Below are positions 20,261-28,456 of a stretch of 64,000 bases of DNA, piece after piece (position 1 is the first letter of the stretch; the number at the start of each line of letters is the position of its first letter). A program made the translations under genes and the position numbers. The notes beneath the pieces were generated by a model. It was not told where the DNA came from. It made no database searches and saw only the letters and a program-made list of their open reading frames with translations. The DNA comes from Streptomyces sp. TLI_105 (GTDB taxonomy: Bacteria; Actinomycetota; Actinomycetes; Streptomycetales; Streptomycetaceae): assembly GCF_900105415.1 (NCBI RefSeq), contig NZ_FNSM01000001.1, forward strand, positions 7,510,001 through 7,574,000. Reading direction: 5' to 3'.

Positions 20261-21472
20261 GTGACCTCGCTCGCCACCGCCCAGCGCTCGCTCGCCGACC
20301 CGTCCGTACGCCACCCGCTGTGGCCGCCGCTCACCCGTGGCTGCCCCGTCACCTCGACCGAGGACGTCGCGTACCCCCTCGACATCGACTACGCCTACGA
20401 CCGGGTCCCCGCCGACCTGTTCACGCGCCCGGCCGCCCACGGCCTCGAACGGTGGGCCCCCCTGCTGCCGCCCCTCGCCGCCCCCGGTCTCGGCGAGGGC
20501 GGCACGCCCCTGGTCGAGCTCCCCGACGGCGTCTGGATCAAGGACGAGTCCCGCAACCCCACCTGGAGCCACAAGGACCGGCTCAACCGGGTCGCCGTCA
20601 GCGCCGCCGTCGCCTCGGGGGCACGGGGCGTCGTCGTCTCCTCGTCCGGCAACCACGGCGCGGCGGCCGCGGCCTACGCGGCCCGGGCCGGACTCCCGTG
20701 CGCCGTCTTCACCTCCCCGTCCGCCCCGCCCGCCGTCGCCTCCCACCTCCGCGCCTACGGGGCGACCGTGCTGACCGTCCCGTACGAGTCGGTACGCCCC
20801 CTGATGCGCCGCATCGTCGACGAGCTCGGCTTCCAGAGCGTCAGCAGCGTCACGGACACCGCGCACACCGGGCACCCCTTCGGGCCCGAGGGCTACAAGA
20901 CCCTCGCGTACGAGCTCGCGCTCGACCTCGGGCGCGCACCGGCGGAGGTGTACCTCCCCACGGGCTACGGCGAGTTGCTCTTCGGCGTGGCCAAGGGCTT
21001 CCAGGAGCTCGCGCGGCTCGGCGTCACCGACTCCGTCCCCCGCCTGTACGCGGCCGAGCCCGCCGCGGCCGGAGCCCTCACCGAGGCCCTGCGCACCGGC
21101 CGGCCCGTCGCCCGCGTCCCCGTCGGACCGACGGCCGCGTACGCCATCGACTGCGAGGTCAACAGCTACCGGGGCGTCCTCGCCGTACGGACGACCGGGG
21201 GAGCGGCCCGGACGGTGACCGACGGTCAGATGGCGGCCGCGCGAGCGGAGCTGGCGGCGCAGGGCATCTGGTGCGAGACGTCCTCCGCCGCCGGGCTCGC
21301 CGCGCTCCGCGCCCACGGGGCACGCGAGACCGACGGTCCGGTGGTGTGCGTGGTCACCTCCAGCGGCTACAAGGACATCGCGACGGCGAAGGAGTCCTTC
21401 ACGCCGACGGCCCCGGACTGGGAGCCGATCAAGGAAGCCCTGACGGCCGCCGTGGACGGCGAGCCGCGCTGA
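20261..21472 (+). CDS. threonine synthase-like PLP-dependent enzyme
   Basis: A 403-aa fold-type II PLP enzyme. The PLP-binding lysine is in NPTWSHKDR, the phosphate/substrate loop is SSSGNHGAA, a glycine-rich segment TGYGELLFGV follows, and the C-terminus has VVCVVTSSGYKD. These fit threonine synthase and related diaminopropionate/threonine dehydratase-like enzymes. The usual biosynthetic thrC context (hom, thrB) is absent, so a secondary role is likely. The GTG at 20261 is preceded by GAAAGGACC. The 147-bp gap upstream holds two imperfect copies of a CCGGCCCCTCGC...CGTACGAC segment. Confidence 0.85.
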   Translation: MTSLATAQRSLADPSVRHPLWPPLTRGCPVTSTEDVAYPLDIDYAYDRVPADLFTRPAAHGLERWAPLLPPLAAPGLGEGGTPLVELPDGVWIKDESRNPTWSHKDRLNRVAVSAAVASGARGVVVSSSGNHGAAAAAYAARAGLPCAVFTSPSAPPAVASHLRAYGATVLTVPYESVRPLMRRIVDELGFQSVSSVTDTAHTGHPFGPEGYKTLAYELALDLGRAPAEVYLPTGYGELLFGVAKGFQELARLGVTDSVPRLYAAEPAAAGALTEALRTGRPVARVPVGPTAAYAIDCEVNSYRGVLAVRTTGGAARTVTDGQMAAARAELAAQGIWCETSSAAGLAALRAHGARETDGPVVCVVTSSGYKDIATAKESFTPTAPDWEPIKEALTAAVDGEPR

Positions 21473-21515
21473 CCGGCGTGCCGGCGGGCGTCGCCGGGGC
21501 TGCGATGATGGAGGC

Positions 21516-22046
21516 ATGTCCACCGTCCCGCCCCCGGCGTCCCCCCCGGTCTCCTCTTCCGCCCCGGGGGAGCGGCCGCCGCTCGTCACCGAGCGGCTGG
21601 TCCTGCGGCCGGTCCGGAGCGCCGACGTGCCGGCCGTGACGCGGCTGTGGACCGACCCCCGGGTGCGCCACCACCTCGGCGGTCCCGTCATCGACTCCGT
21701 CGTCCGGATCCGGCAGCGGCGGATCGTCGGGGCGCCCGGTTTCCACGCGGTGGTCCGGGTCGAGGACGGCGTCCTGCTCGGCCTCGTCACGGTGGAGGAC
21801 GGAGCACGGAACGGGGAGACGGAGGTCTCGTACCAGTTCCTGCCCGAGCACTGGGGACAGGGGTACGCGCGCGAGGCCGTCGGCGCGGTCGTCACCCGGG
21901 TCCTGGAGGGCACGCCGAGCGTGGTCGCGCTCACGCAGGAGGCGAACGCCCCCTCGCGGCGGCTCCTGGAGGCCCTCGGCTTCGCGCACGCGGAATCCTT
22001 CGTGGAGTGGGACGCCCGCCAGGTGCTCTACCGGCGGCGCGCCTGA
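21516..22046 (+). CDS. GNAT-family N-acetyltransferase
   Basis: A 176-aa RimJ/RimL-type acetyltransferase. After a disordered Pro/Ser N-terminus the core begins LVTERLVLRPVRSADVPAV; the acetyl-CoA motif is QFLPEHWGQGYAREAV, and the closing segment is EANAPSRRLLEALGFAHAE. Substrate unknown. A GATGAT box lies 6 nt upstream of the ATG and the GGAGG is too close to act as a normal ribosome site, so the transcript may be leaderless. Confidence 0.88.
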   Translation: MSTVPPPASPPVSSSAPGERPPLVTERLVLRPVRSADVPAVTRLWTDPRVRHHLGGPVIDSVVRIRQRRIVGAPGFHAVVRVEDGVLLGLVTVEDGARNGETEVSYQFLPEHWGQGYAREAVGAVVTRVLEGTPSVVALTQEANAPSRRLLEALGFAHAESFVEWDARQVLYRRRA

Positions 22047-22155
22047 GGGCCGCCGGGCCCCACCGGAGCCGCTCACCCGTGCCCGGCGCCCCGTACGATC
22101 TGCGGACCGTCCACCAGGGCGCCCGTGTCCCGGTTTCCCCGAGGAGCTCCGACCC

Positions 22156-23094
22156 ATGTCCTTCCTGGTGATCGGCGAGTGCGTCGCCGACATCGTCCGC
22201 GCCCCCGCCGGCTCCGGCGCCGCCGACCGGGTCCATCCGGGCGGCAGCCCCGCCAACGTCGCCTACGGCCTCGCCCGGCTCGGCCGGGACGTCGGCCTGC
22301 TCACCCAGCTCGCCGACGACCCCGCCGGGCGGCTGATCGCGGACCACCTGAGGGGTGCGGGGGTACGGGTGGAGATCGGCGGCGTTCCCGTACGCACCCC
22401 GTCGGCGGTCGTCGGGCTCGACGCGCACGGCCGGGCCACGTACGCCTTCGACATCGCCTGGACGCTGGAGACCGGCGCGCCGCCGGCCGAGACGCCCGCC
22501 CATGTGCACATCGGCTCGATCGCCGCCGTCACCGCTCCCGGCGCGGCCACCGTCCTCGCCGAGGTCGAGCGGCTCCGCGACCGGGCCACGGTCAGCTACG
22601 ACCCGAACGTGCGGCCTGCGCTGATGGGGGAGCACGCCGTCGCCGTCGCCCGCGTCGAGCGCTGCGTCGGGCTCAGCGACCTGGTGAAGGCGAGCGACGA
22701 GGACCTGGCCTGGCTGTATCCCGGCGAGGACCCGCGGACGGTCGCCGCCCGCTGGCTGGCCCTCGGCCCGGCCGTCGTCCTGGTCACCCGGGGCGCGGCG
22801 GGATCGCTCGCCTTCACCGAGCGGGAGACGGTCGGGACGGAAGCGCCGCCGGTCACGGTCGTCGACACGGTCGGCGCCGGCGACTCGTTCATGTCGGCCG
22901 TCCTCGACACCCTCGCGGGGTGGGAGCGGGAGGCCCTCGCCGGGCTCGGCGCCGAGTACCTCACGAGGCTGCTGCGGAGGGCGACCGCCGCGGCGGCCGT
23001 CACCGTCTCCCGGGCCGGCGCCCAGCCGCCCGACCGGGCCGAACTGGACGCGGCCGGGGAGCGGTTCACCCTCAGGTGCGGGCGTGCGTCGTGA
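22156..23094 (+). CDS. PfkB-family carbohydrate kinase (fructokinase-like)
   Basis: A 312-aa ribokinase-fold enzyme. The PfkB N-terminal glycines are in HPGGSPANVAYGLARLG (about 27-43) and the ATP/catalytic signature DTVGAGDSFMSAV has GAGD at 240-243 with D243 the catalytic base. It most likely phosphorylates a sugar or nucleoside; no sugar transporter or regulator is adjacent to define which. GAGGAG precedes the ATG. Its last 23 nt overlap the convergent AAA+ gene. Confidence 0.9.
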   Translation: MSFLVIGECVADIVRAPAGSGAADRVHPGGSPANVAYGLARLGRDVGLLTQLADDPAGRLIADHLRGAGVRVEIGGVPVRTPSAVVGLDAHGRATYAFDIAWTLETGAPPAETPAHVHIGSIAAVTAPGAATVLAEVERLRDRATVSYDPNVRPALMGEHAVAVARVERCVGLSDLVKASDEDLAWLYPGEDPRTVAARWLALGPAVVLVTRGAAGSLAFTERETVGTEAPPVTVVDTVGAGDSFMSAVLDTLAGWEREALAGLGAEYLTRLLRRATAAAAVTVSRAGAQPPDRAELDAAGERFTLRCGRAS

Positions 23095-24352
23095 TGTCCG
23101 AGGCGAACTGATCGACCATCTCCGGTGTGACCGTCGGCCGGCACTCGGCGATGGCCTCCAGATAGTCCGCGGTGCTCGCGCCGGGCGCCGGGCCGTCCCC
23201 ACCGACCGCGACCAGGTCCCGCTCGAAGGAGGCCTGGGCGGCGATCCGCGCCGCGTGCTCGATGTCGGCGGGGGTGAACAGCTCGCTCGCGAGCACCAGT
23301 TCGTCGATGTCGACGTCCGGCCGCCCGTCGGTGTAGCGGGACCAGATCGCCGCCCGCGCCGCCTTGTCCGGCGTACCGATCGGGATGAGGTAGTCGAAGC
23401 GGCCGGGCCGCAGGAACGCCGGGTCGAGGGAGCGGATCGAGTTGGTCGCGCAGACGAGCAGCCGCTCGTCGCGCTCCCGGAAGCCCGGTATCAGCTTCAG
23501 GAGTTCGTTCGTCACCCCGTGCATGCCGCCGGGCTGGGCGGGCTCCGAGCGGACCGGGGCGATCTCCTCGACCTCGTCGATGAAGACCAGGACCCGCTCC
23601 AGCTCGGCGATCCGCGCGAACGCGGACCGCAGGGCGGCGGCGAGGTTCCCCTCGTCGGCGAGGCGGGACGGCAGGATCTCCACGAAGGGCCAGCCGAGCC
23701 GGGAGGCGATGCCCCGCGCGAACGTGGTCTTCCCGGTGCCGGGCGGGCCGAACAGGCAGACCGCGCGCGGCGGCCGCACCCCGTGCCGGGTGGCCCGCTC
23801 CGGCTCGGCCAGCGGCAGCACCACCCGGCGCTCGATCAGATCCTTCTCCCGCTCCATGCCGGCGACCTTCGCCCACAGGTCGCCCGGGAGCAGCCGGCCG
23901 CCCAGGTCGTCGAGGAGCCCGGCGGCGGGGCCGTGCAGCGGCTCCACCTTCTCGAAGTACGCGACGGCCGGCTGGCGCGTGTACCCGGCGTTCAGCAGGC
24001 CCTCGCCGAGGAGCTCCTCCTCCGGCAGGACGTACGCGATGCGTCCGACGCGCGCCGCGACGAGCCGCCGCTCCAGCTCCACGAGCAGGGCGCTGGCGAG
24101 GCCGCGGCCGCGCCAGGCCGAGGAGATCGCGATCCGCATGACCCAGGCCCGCTCGCCGGAGACACAGGCGAGCGCCGCCCCGATGGGGGCGCCCTGGTGC
24201 ACGGCGACCACGGCCGGCTGACGGGAGGTGAGGGCGCCGATGCACTCGGCGAGCGAGAAGACGGACTCCTGCCCGAGCTCGGCGGTGGTGTCGATCAGAT
24301 GGACGACGGCGGCGAGATCGCTCTCGCGGTAGTCGTGGATGTGCCAGTTCAC
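23072..24352 (-). CDS. GNAT acetyltransferase - AAA+ ATPase fusion
   Basis: A 426-aa two-domain protein. Residues 1-135 are a GNAT domain with acetyl-CoA loop SAWRGRGLASALL (77-90). Residues about 160-420 are an AAA+ ATPase with Walker A GPPGTGKT (202-209), Walker B VLVFIDEVEE (254-263), sensor-1 LLVCATNS and arginine finger/second region LRPGRFD. This pairs an acetyltransferase with a proteasome-ATPase/spastin-like motor in one chain. The GTG at 24352 (NWHIHDYRESD) begins the GNAT fold directly; an upstream ATG at 24451 would add 33 unrelated residues. Confidence 0.85.
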   Translation of the reverse strand: MNWHIHDYRESDLAAVVHLIDTTAELGQESVFSLAECIGALTSRQPAVVAVHQGAPIGAALACVSGERAWVMRIAISSAWRGRGLASALLVELERRLVAARVGRIAYVLPEEELLGEGLLNAGYTRQPAVAYFEKVEPLHGPAAGLLDDLGGRLLPGDLWAKVAGMEREKDLIERRVVLPLAEPERATRHGVRPPRAVCLFGPPGTGKTTFARGIASRLGWPFVEILPSRLADEGNLAAALRSAFARIAELERVLVFIDEVEEIAPVRSEPAQPGGMHGVTNELLKLIPGFRERDERLLVCATNSIRSLDPAFLRPGRFDYLIPIGTPDKAARAAIWSRYTDGRPDVDIDELVLASELFTPADIEHAARIAAQASFERDLVAVGGDGPAPGASTADYLEAIAECRPTVTPEMVDQFASDITTHART

Positions 24353-24487
24353 CGGTGGTACCGCCCCTCGTTCGTGCTGTTGCGGCGAGGCTAGGCGGGA
24401 CGGCGGGGCCGGGGCCTGCGCCACGGTGCACAAGGCGGCGCGGTCCATCACTCCGTACCGGCTCTATGCACGCGCTTCCGGAAAGCG

Positions 24488-24522
24488 CGCAACCCCCGGA
24501 AGCGAGGCTTCCGGGGGTTGCG
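24488..24522. terminator. terminator hairpin after the DUF805 gene
   Basis: Perfect 16-bp stem (24488-24503 with 24507-24522) and a 3-nt loop, directly after the DUF805 stop on the minus strand and upstream of the AAA+ gene. Confidence 0.85.
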
Positions 24523-24534
24523 GCGAAGGGACCG

Positions 24535-24891
24535 TCAGTAGGCCGGGGCCAGCTTCGGGTTCGGGCCGTGCGCGTTCTGGTGCTGATCACCCTCGGTGGC
24601 GAGGAAGACGATCAGGATGATGCCGCCGACCAGCGGGACCAGGCCGATGAGGAGCCACCAGCCGGAGCGGCCGGTGTCGTGCAGGCGGCGGATGGCCACG
24701 CCCAGATACGGCAGGAGCACGGCCAGGAAGTAGATCCCGGTCAGCGCCGGGTAGATGCCGAGCACCGAGTCGATGATCGCGAGCACGATGATCGCGATGA
24801 TGTTGAACAGGTAGAACATCCAGAATTCCTGACGGCGCGCCCGGCCGTTGAACACCGCGTACTTCTTGAGAACGTCGAGGTACCAGTTCAA
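24535..24891 (-). CDS. DUF805 membrane protein
   Basis: A 118-aa inner-membrane protein with the family N-terminus (WYLDVLKKYAVFNGRARRQEFWMF), three or four hydrophobic helices, and the conserved RRLHDTGRSGWW motif at about 68-79. The function of DUF805 proteins is unknown. It is flanked by a terminator at 24488 and an intergenic region upstream, so it is probably monocistronic. Confidence 0.92.
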   Translation of the reverse strand: MNWYLDVLKKYAVFNGRARRQEFWMFYLFNIIAIIVLAIIDSVLGIYPALTGIYFLAVLLPYLGVAIRRLHDTGRSGWWLLIGLVPLVGGIILIVFLATEGDQHQNAHGPNPKLAPAY

Positions 24892-25002
24892 TTTGTCCCC
24901 CCAAGGACTGGGTGTGCGAGCGGGAGCCTGTCCCTGTGGAGCAAGCTTTACGCAGAACTTATGTGGCTGAAACCATGTGGGTCAATCTGTTACCTGGCGG
25001 TT

Positions 25003-25032
25003 GCCGTTCACACGCGGAACGCGGTGAACGGC
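25003..25032. promoter_or_regulatory. inverted repeat GCCGTTCAC / GTGAACGGC
   Basis: 9-bp perfect arms with a 12-nt loop between the DUF805 and SPW-repeat genes. It lies 67 nt beyond the SPW-repeat stop (minus strand) and upstream of DUF805, so it may be an operator or a terminator. Confidence 0.4.
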
Positions 25033-25098
25033 GGCATCTCCGGGAGAGGGGAAGCCGCCGTTCGGGGGGACCGACGAGGGTCCGGGGGGATCAGGGCG

Positions 25099-25536
25099 TC
25101 ACGTCCTTCTCTTGCTCATGAGCAGCCCGCCGGCCGTGAGGGAGAACAGGCAGACGCACGCGCCGGTGATCACGTTGCTGAGGATCGCGCCCGTGTCGGG
25201 GTGCCGCGAGACCACCCAGGGGGAGACGATCAGCCACGCGCCCATGAGCAGGACGACGAAGTTCAGGTCCTGCGACCGCTCGGGGACCATCGACATACAC
25301 AGGCCGAGCACCGCGAGGGAGATGCCGACGATCAGGTTGCTGATGGCGAGTTCCGGTCGAGCGGCGGAGAAGTGGACCGTCCACGCGGAGATCGCGGCGT
25401 ACACGCCGGCGAGGATCACGAGCTCCTCGACGGCGGCCACACCTCTGGTCTGGAGCATACGGGCATATCGGTCCCGCATTTCCGGCGCGTCGGGGTGTCC
25501 CGCGATATCACCGTGACGGTGAGAGACGTCGGCCAT
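25099..25536 (-). CDS. SPW-repeat membrane protein
   Basis: A 145-aa protein with a hydrophilic N-terminal 40 residues and four predicted hydrophobic helices. The SPW signature appears as WLIVSPWVVS near residue 102 and in degenerate form earlier (ISAWTVHFS). The role of SPW proteins is unknown. The ATG at 25536 is chosen because AAGGAGG lies 8 nt upstream; the in-frame ATG at 25602 lacks a site. Confidence 0.88.
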   Translation of the reverse strand: MADVSHRHGDIAGHPDAPEMRDRYARMLQTRGVAAVEELVILAGVYAAISAWTVHFSAARPELAISNLIVGISLAVLGLCMSMVPERSQDLNFVVLLMGAWLIVSPWVVSRHPDTGAILSNVITGACVCLFSLTAGGLLMSKRRT

Positions 25537-25839
25537 GTGACTCGCCTCCTTCTGGCGTCGTGCATGTCTGGCCGCACTGCGGCAATCGAGCCGCTGCTTC
25601 ATTGTGCGCTTATCTGGCCTTTATGTGTAGGTCTGCCCCATAAGGGATGTGCACAGAAAAGAGGTGATCGACATGAGGGGATCCGCCAAGAGTGTTTCTG
25701 TTCAACAAAAATTCAACGCAAAGCCGAACCGCCCCTCGTGCCCATGTGCGCGCCGCTCCCGCCCGGTGGCCCGTGCCGTCCCGGCGTAGCCTGGAAGTGG
25801 ACTCGGGGACCGGACCTTTCCCACCGCCGGGAGTGAGCG
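25537..25839. other. intergenic region of lower GC content
   Basis: 303 bp between the divergent SPW and cupin genes. It is relatively A/T-rich around 25590-25720. A possible 38-codon frame starts at the ATG at 25673 behind AGAGGTGATC and ends at 25789; its product is basic (MRGSAKSVSVQQKF...) and unrecognised. Confidence 0.4.
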
Positions 25840-26211
25840 ATGGCCGGCATCGTACGAAAGAGCTTCGACTCAGCGGACGAGACGCGTCCCTTCGAGGAGG
25901 GCAAGGGCAGGCTCGACCTGATCAACGGCGACGGTGGCTCGGTGGGCCGGGCCGTCTTCGAGCCGGGCTGGCAGTGGTCCAAGCACATCAAGCCCATCGC
26001 CGGCACCGACAGTTGTCAGGCGTCGCACGTCGGGTACGTGGTCAGCGGGCGGATGAAGGTCGTCATGGACGACGGCGAGACGACGGAGTTCGGTGCGGGC
26101 GACTACATGGAGGTCAAGCCCGGACACGACGCCTGGGTCCTCGGCGACGAGCCCTGTGTGGCCCTCGACTGGACGGGCTTCACGAACTACGCCATGCCGC
26201 CGTCCTCCTGA
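25840..26211 (+). CDS. cupin-domain protein
   Basis: A 123-aa single-domain cupin. The first cupin motif region (WSKHIKPI...SHVGYVVSGRMKV) and the second (GDYMEVKPGHDAWVLG) are recognisable, with H at the usual metal-ligand positions partly kept. Small stand-alone cupins of this type are of unknown substrate. GGGAGTGAG precedes the ATG. It is followed by a strong hairpin at 26231. Confidence 0.88.
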   Translation: MAGIVRKSFDSADETRPFEEGKGRLDLINGDGGSVGRAVFEPGWQWSKHIKPIAGTDSCQASHVGYVVSGRMKVVMDDGETTEFGAGDYMEVKPGHDAWVLGDEPCVALDWTGFTNYAMPPSS

Positions 26212-26230
26212 CGGCCTCCCCGTTTCCGAC

Positions 26231-26276
26231 CGTGCCCCGGAAGCCCTCCGGGGCACGACGGGGCTTCCGGGGCACG
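26231..26276 (+). terminator. terminator hairpin after the cupin gene
   Basis: CGTGCCCCGGAAGCCC at 26231-26246 pairs with its complement at 26261-26276, a 16-bp stem with a 14-nt loop that can itself form a shorter alternative stem. Confidence 0.75.
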
Positions 26277-26377
26277 ATGGGGCTACGGACGCCTGTGCGT
26301 GTACGACCACCGGGCGACGCCGGCGCCGGACGGTGCGGCGCCGTGCCCGAGGCGGTCCTCGCGGCGCCCGCGGAACC

Positions 26378-26743
26378 TCATTCGTAGGCGTCGGTGACGC
26401 AGTCGGCGGCGCAGCGCCAGTGCTCGAACCTCTGGCGGAGCACCGCCGCCGCGTGCCACCGCTCCACCTCCGCGCGGCCGTACCGCTCCTCGGCCGTCCG
26501 CATCACCGCCCCGACGGTGACGATCGCCGGCTCGCCCTCGCCGGCGGACCGGCGGGCCTCCGCGATCACGTGGTCGGCCGCTCGCCGGAGGTCCCGGGCG
26601 TACTCCCGCTGGGCGACGGACCGCGCCCGGGAGGCGGCGAACGGCCGCACGGCCCGCCCCTTCCAGACCACCCCGGCGACCATGACACCGGCCCCGGACA
26701 GGAACCAGAGCGCCCATCCCACCGCCCCGGCGTCCCACTTCAT
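26378..26743 (-). CDS. small membrane-anchored hypothetical protein
   Basis: A 121-aa protein with one N-terminal transmembrane helix (VGWALWFLSGAGVMVAGVVW, about 9-28) and a cytosolic helical, Arg/Ala-rich remainder with two cysteines near the end (WRCAADCVTDAYE). No family is recognised. Coding bias is consistent with a real gene; the ATG at 26743 follows an AAAGGCGG-type site. Confidence 0.65.
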   Translation of the reverse strand: MKWDAGAVGWALWFLSGAGVMVAGVVWKGRAVRPFAASRARSVAQREYARDLRRAADHVIAEARRSAGEGEPAIVTVGAVMRTAEERYGRAEVERWHAAAVLRQRFEHWRCAADCVTDAYE

Positions 26744-26863
26744 CGCCCCGCCGCCTTTCCCCCCGGGCCCGAGGGCCTCCGCCGAGTCTCCGAGTCTAGG
26801 GCGCCGCCTTCGCGCCGCGCCCGGGGCGGAGGCCGGGGTGTCGGCCACCGGGAGAGGGGGAAT

Positions 26864-26889
26864 TGACACGTGTAAGTCAGCAGTGACAC
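26864..26889 (+). promoter_or_regulatory. repeated TGACAC elements and TGAC...GTCA dyad before the esterase gene
   Basis: TGACACGTGTAAGTCA (26864-26879) contains the palindromic core ACACGTGT, and TGACAC recurs 20 bp downstream at 26884. TTGACA at 26863-26868 could also be a -35 box. It lies 47-72 nt upstream of the ATG at 26936. Confidence 0.4.
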
Positions 26890-26935
26890 GCTCCTTCTCC
26901 GGCCCCATGTGCCCGCGCAGAAGGAGCAGCGCCCC

Positions 26936-28378
26936 ATGAGCACCACCGTCACCACCGCCCGAGGACCCGTGCGCGGCGAGCGCCGTGCGGACGGCAGTCT
27001 GCGCTTCCTCGGCATCCCGTACGCGCAGCCGCCCGTCGGCGATCTCCGCTTCGCGGCCCCCGTGCCGCCCGAGCCCTGGTCGGAGCCGCTGGACGCGACG
27101 GCGTACGGGCCGACGGCCCAGCGCCGGCCGTTCGCGGAGGTCACGACGATCCCGGAGCCGTCGATCCCGGGCGCCGGGGTGCTGAACCTGAACGTGTTCA
27201 CGCCGGCAGTGGACCCGGAGGCCGGCCTGCCGGTGCTGGTCTGGATCCACGGCGGCGGGTACGTGGCGGGTTCGGCGGCGAGCCCCTGGTACGACGGGGC
27301 CGCGTTCAACCGGGACGGCGTCGTGCTCGTCTCGGTCGGCTACCGCCTCGGGATCGAGGGGTTCCTGCACCTGGAGGGCGCGCCGGACAACCGGGGCGTA
27401 CGGGACTGGATCGCGGCCCTGGAGTGGGTGCGGGACAACATCGCGGCCTTCGGCGGCGACCCCGCGAAGGTCACGATCGCCGGTCAGTCGGCGGGCGGCG
27501 GCGCCGTGCAGACGCTGCTCGCGGTCCCGTCGGCGCAAGGACTGTTCCGGGGCGCGCTCTCCGTCTCGGGCGCGGTCATGCGGCCCGACGGCCCCGAGGT
27601 CGCCCGCGCCGCGGCCCGGCTGTTCACGTCCCGTACCGGCGTCCCGGCGACCGTCGCCGCCCTGCGGGACCTGACCGACGACGAACTCCTCGACCTCCAG
27701 GACCGCATGTCCGCGCCGGGCCCGGACCGCGAGGGCCTGCCGCCGATGCTGGCCCTCGCCCCCTTCGCCGACGGCGAGCTGCTCCCCGTACCCGTCCTGG
27801 ACGCCCTGACGACGGGCGGGGCCGGCGCGGACGTACCGCTGATGCTCGGCTTCACCGAGGACGAGTTCACGATGATTCCGCCGCCCGGCCCCGGCGCCCC
27901 GCCGCTGCCCGTCCTCCTCGGCGGGCTCGGTCTGGACCCCGCCAGGACCGGCGCCTTCACCGAGGCGTACGCGGCGGGCGGCGAGGAGCGGTACTTCGGC
28001 CAGGCGCTGACGGACACGCTCTTCCGCGCCCCGAACCTCGCCGTCGCGGACGCCCGTGCCGCCCGCGAACGCCCCACCTGGTTCTACGAGTTCCGCTGGC
28101 GCTCGCCGGCCGTCGGCCTCGCCTTCCACTGCCTGGACCTGCCCTTCGCCTTCGACCTCCTCGACGCCGAGGGCGTCGCGGCCGCCGCCGGGGACGAGCC
28201 GCCGCGCGCGCTCGCCGACGCCCTGCACCGGGCGTGGGTCGCGTTCGTCACCGACCAGGACCCGGGCGCCGACTGGCCGCGCTACACCGCCGCGGAGCGC
28301 GCCACGAAGATCTGGGACGCGAAGCCCCGCATCGCCGTGGACCCCGGCCGGCGGGTCCGCGCGCTCTGGCTCGACTGA
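26936..28378 (+). CDS. type B carboxylesterase/lipase
   Basis: A 480-aa alpha/beta-hydrolase of the carboxylesterase B family. The N-terminal signature GPVRGERR...FLGIPYAQPPVGDLRF, oxyanion loop HGGGYVAGS, nucleophile elbow GQSAGGGAV and catalytic histidine region FHCLDLPFAFD are all present. It would hydrolyse carboxylic esters in the cytosol, as no signal peptide is seen. AAGGAG at 26921 sets the ATG at 26936. It is probably controlled from the repeated TGACAC elements upstream. Confidence 0.93.
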   Translation: MSTTVTTARGPVRGERRADGSLRFLGIPYAQPPVGDLRFAAPVPPEPWSEPLDATAYGPTAQRRPFAEVTTIPEPSIPGAGVLNLNVFTPAVDPEAGLPVLVWIHGGGYVAGSAASPWYDGAAFNRDGVVLVSVGYRLGIEGFLHLEGAPDNRGVRDWIAALEWVRDNIAAFGGDPAKVTIAGQSAGGGAVQTLLAVPSAQGLFRGALSVSGAVMRPDGPEVARAAARLFTSRTGVPATVAALRDLTDDELLDLQDRMSAPGPDREGLPPMLALAPFADGELLPVPVLDALTTGGAGADVPLMLGFTEDEFTMIPPPGPGAPPLPVLLGGLGLDPARTGAFTEAYAAGGEERYFGQALTDTLFRAPNLAVADARAARERPTWFYEFRWRSPAVGLAFHCLDLPFAFDLLDAEGVAAAAGDEPPRALADALHRAWVAFVTDQDPGADWPRYTAAERATKIWDAKPRIAVDPGRRVRALWLD

Positions 28379-28408
28379 CGGGGGCGGCCGCCCCGGGCCC
28401 GCAGCGGT

Positions 28409-28439
28409 GTGCGCCGGGACCGGCGGGGCCCCGGCGCAC
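28409..28439. terminator. terminator hairpin between convergent genes
   Basis: GTGCGCCGGG and CCCGGCGCAC form a 10-bp stem around an 11-nt G/C-rich loop between the esterase and the MFS gene. Confidence 0.6.
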
Positions 28440-28456
28440 CCGAGGCGGCGGAGGTG

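Noticed and set aside
18551..21934. 1,127-codon minus-strand frame
   Set aside because: Antisense to the Ala/Pro-rich protein, the PLP enzyme and GNAT genes; composition is Gly/Arg-rich without domains.
25673..25789. 38-codon gene behind AGAGGTGATC
   Set aside because: Weak site, no homology recognised and it runs into the cupin promoter; mentioned only in the intergenic entry.
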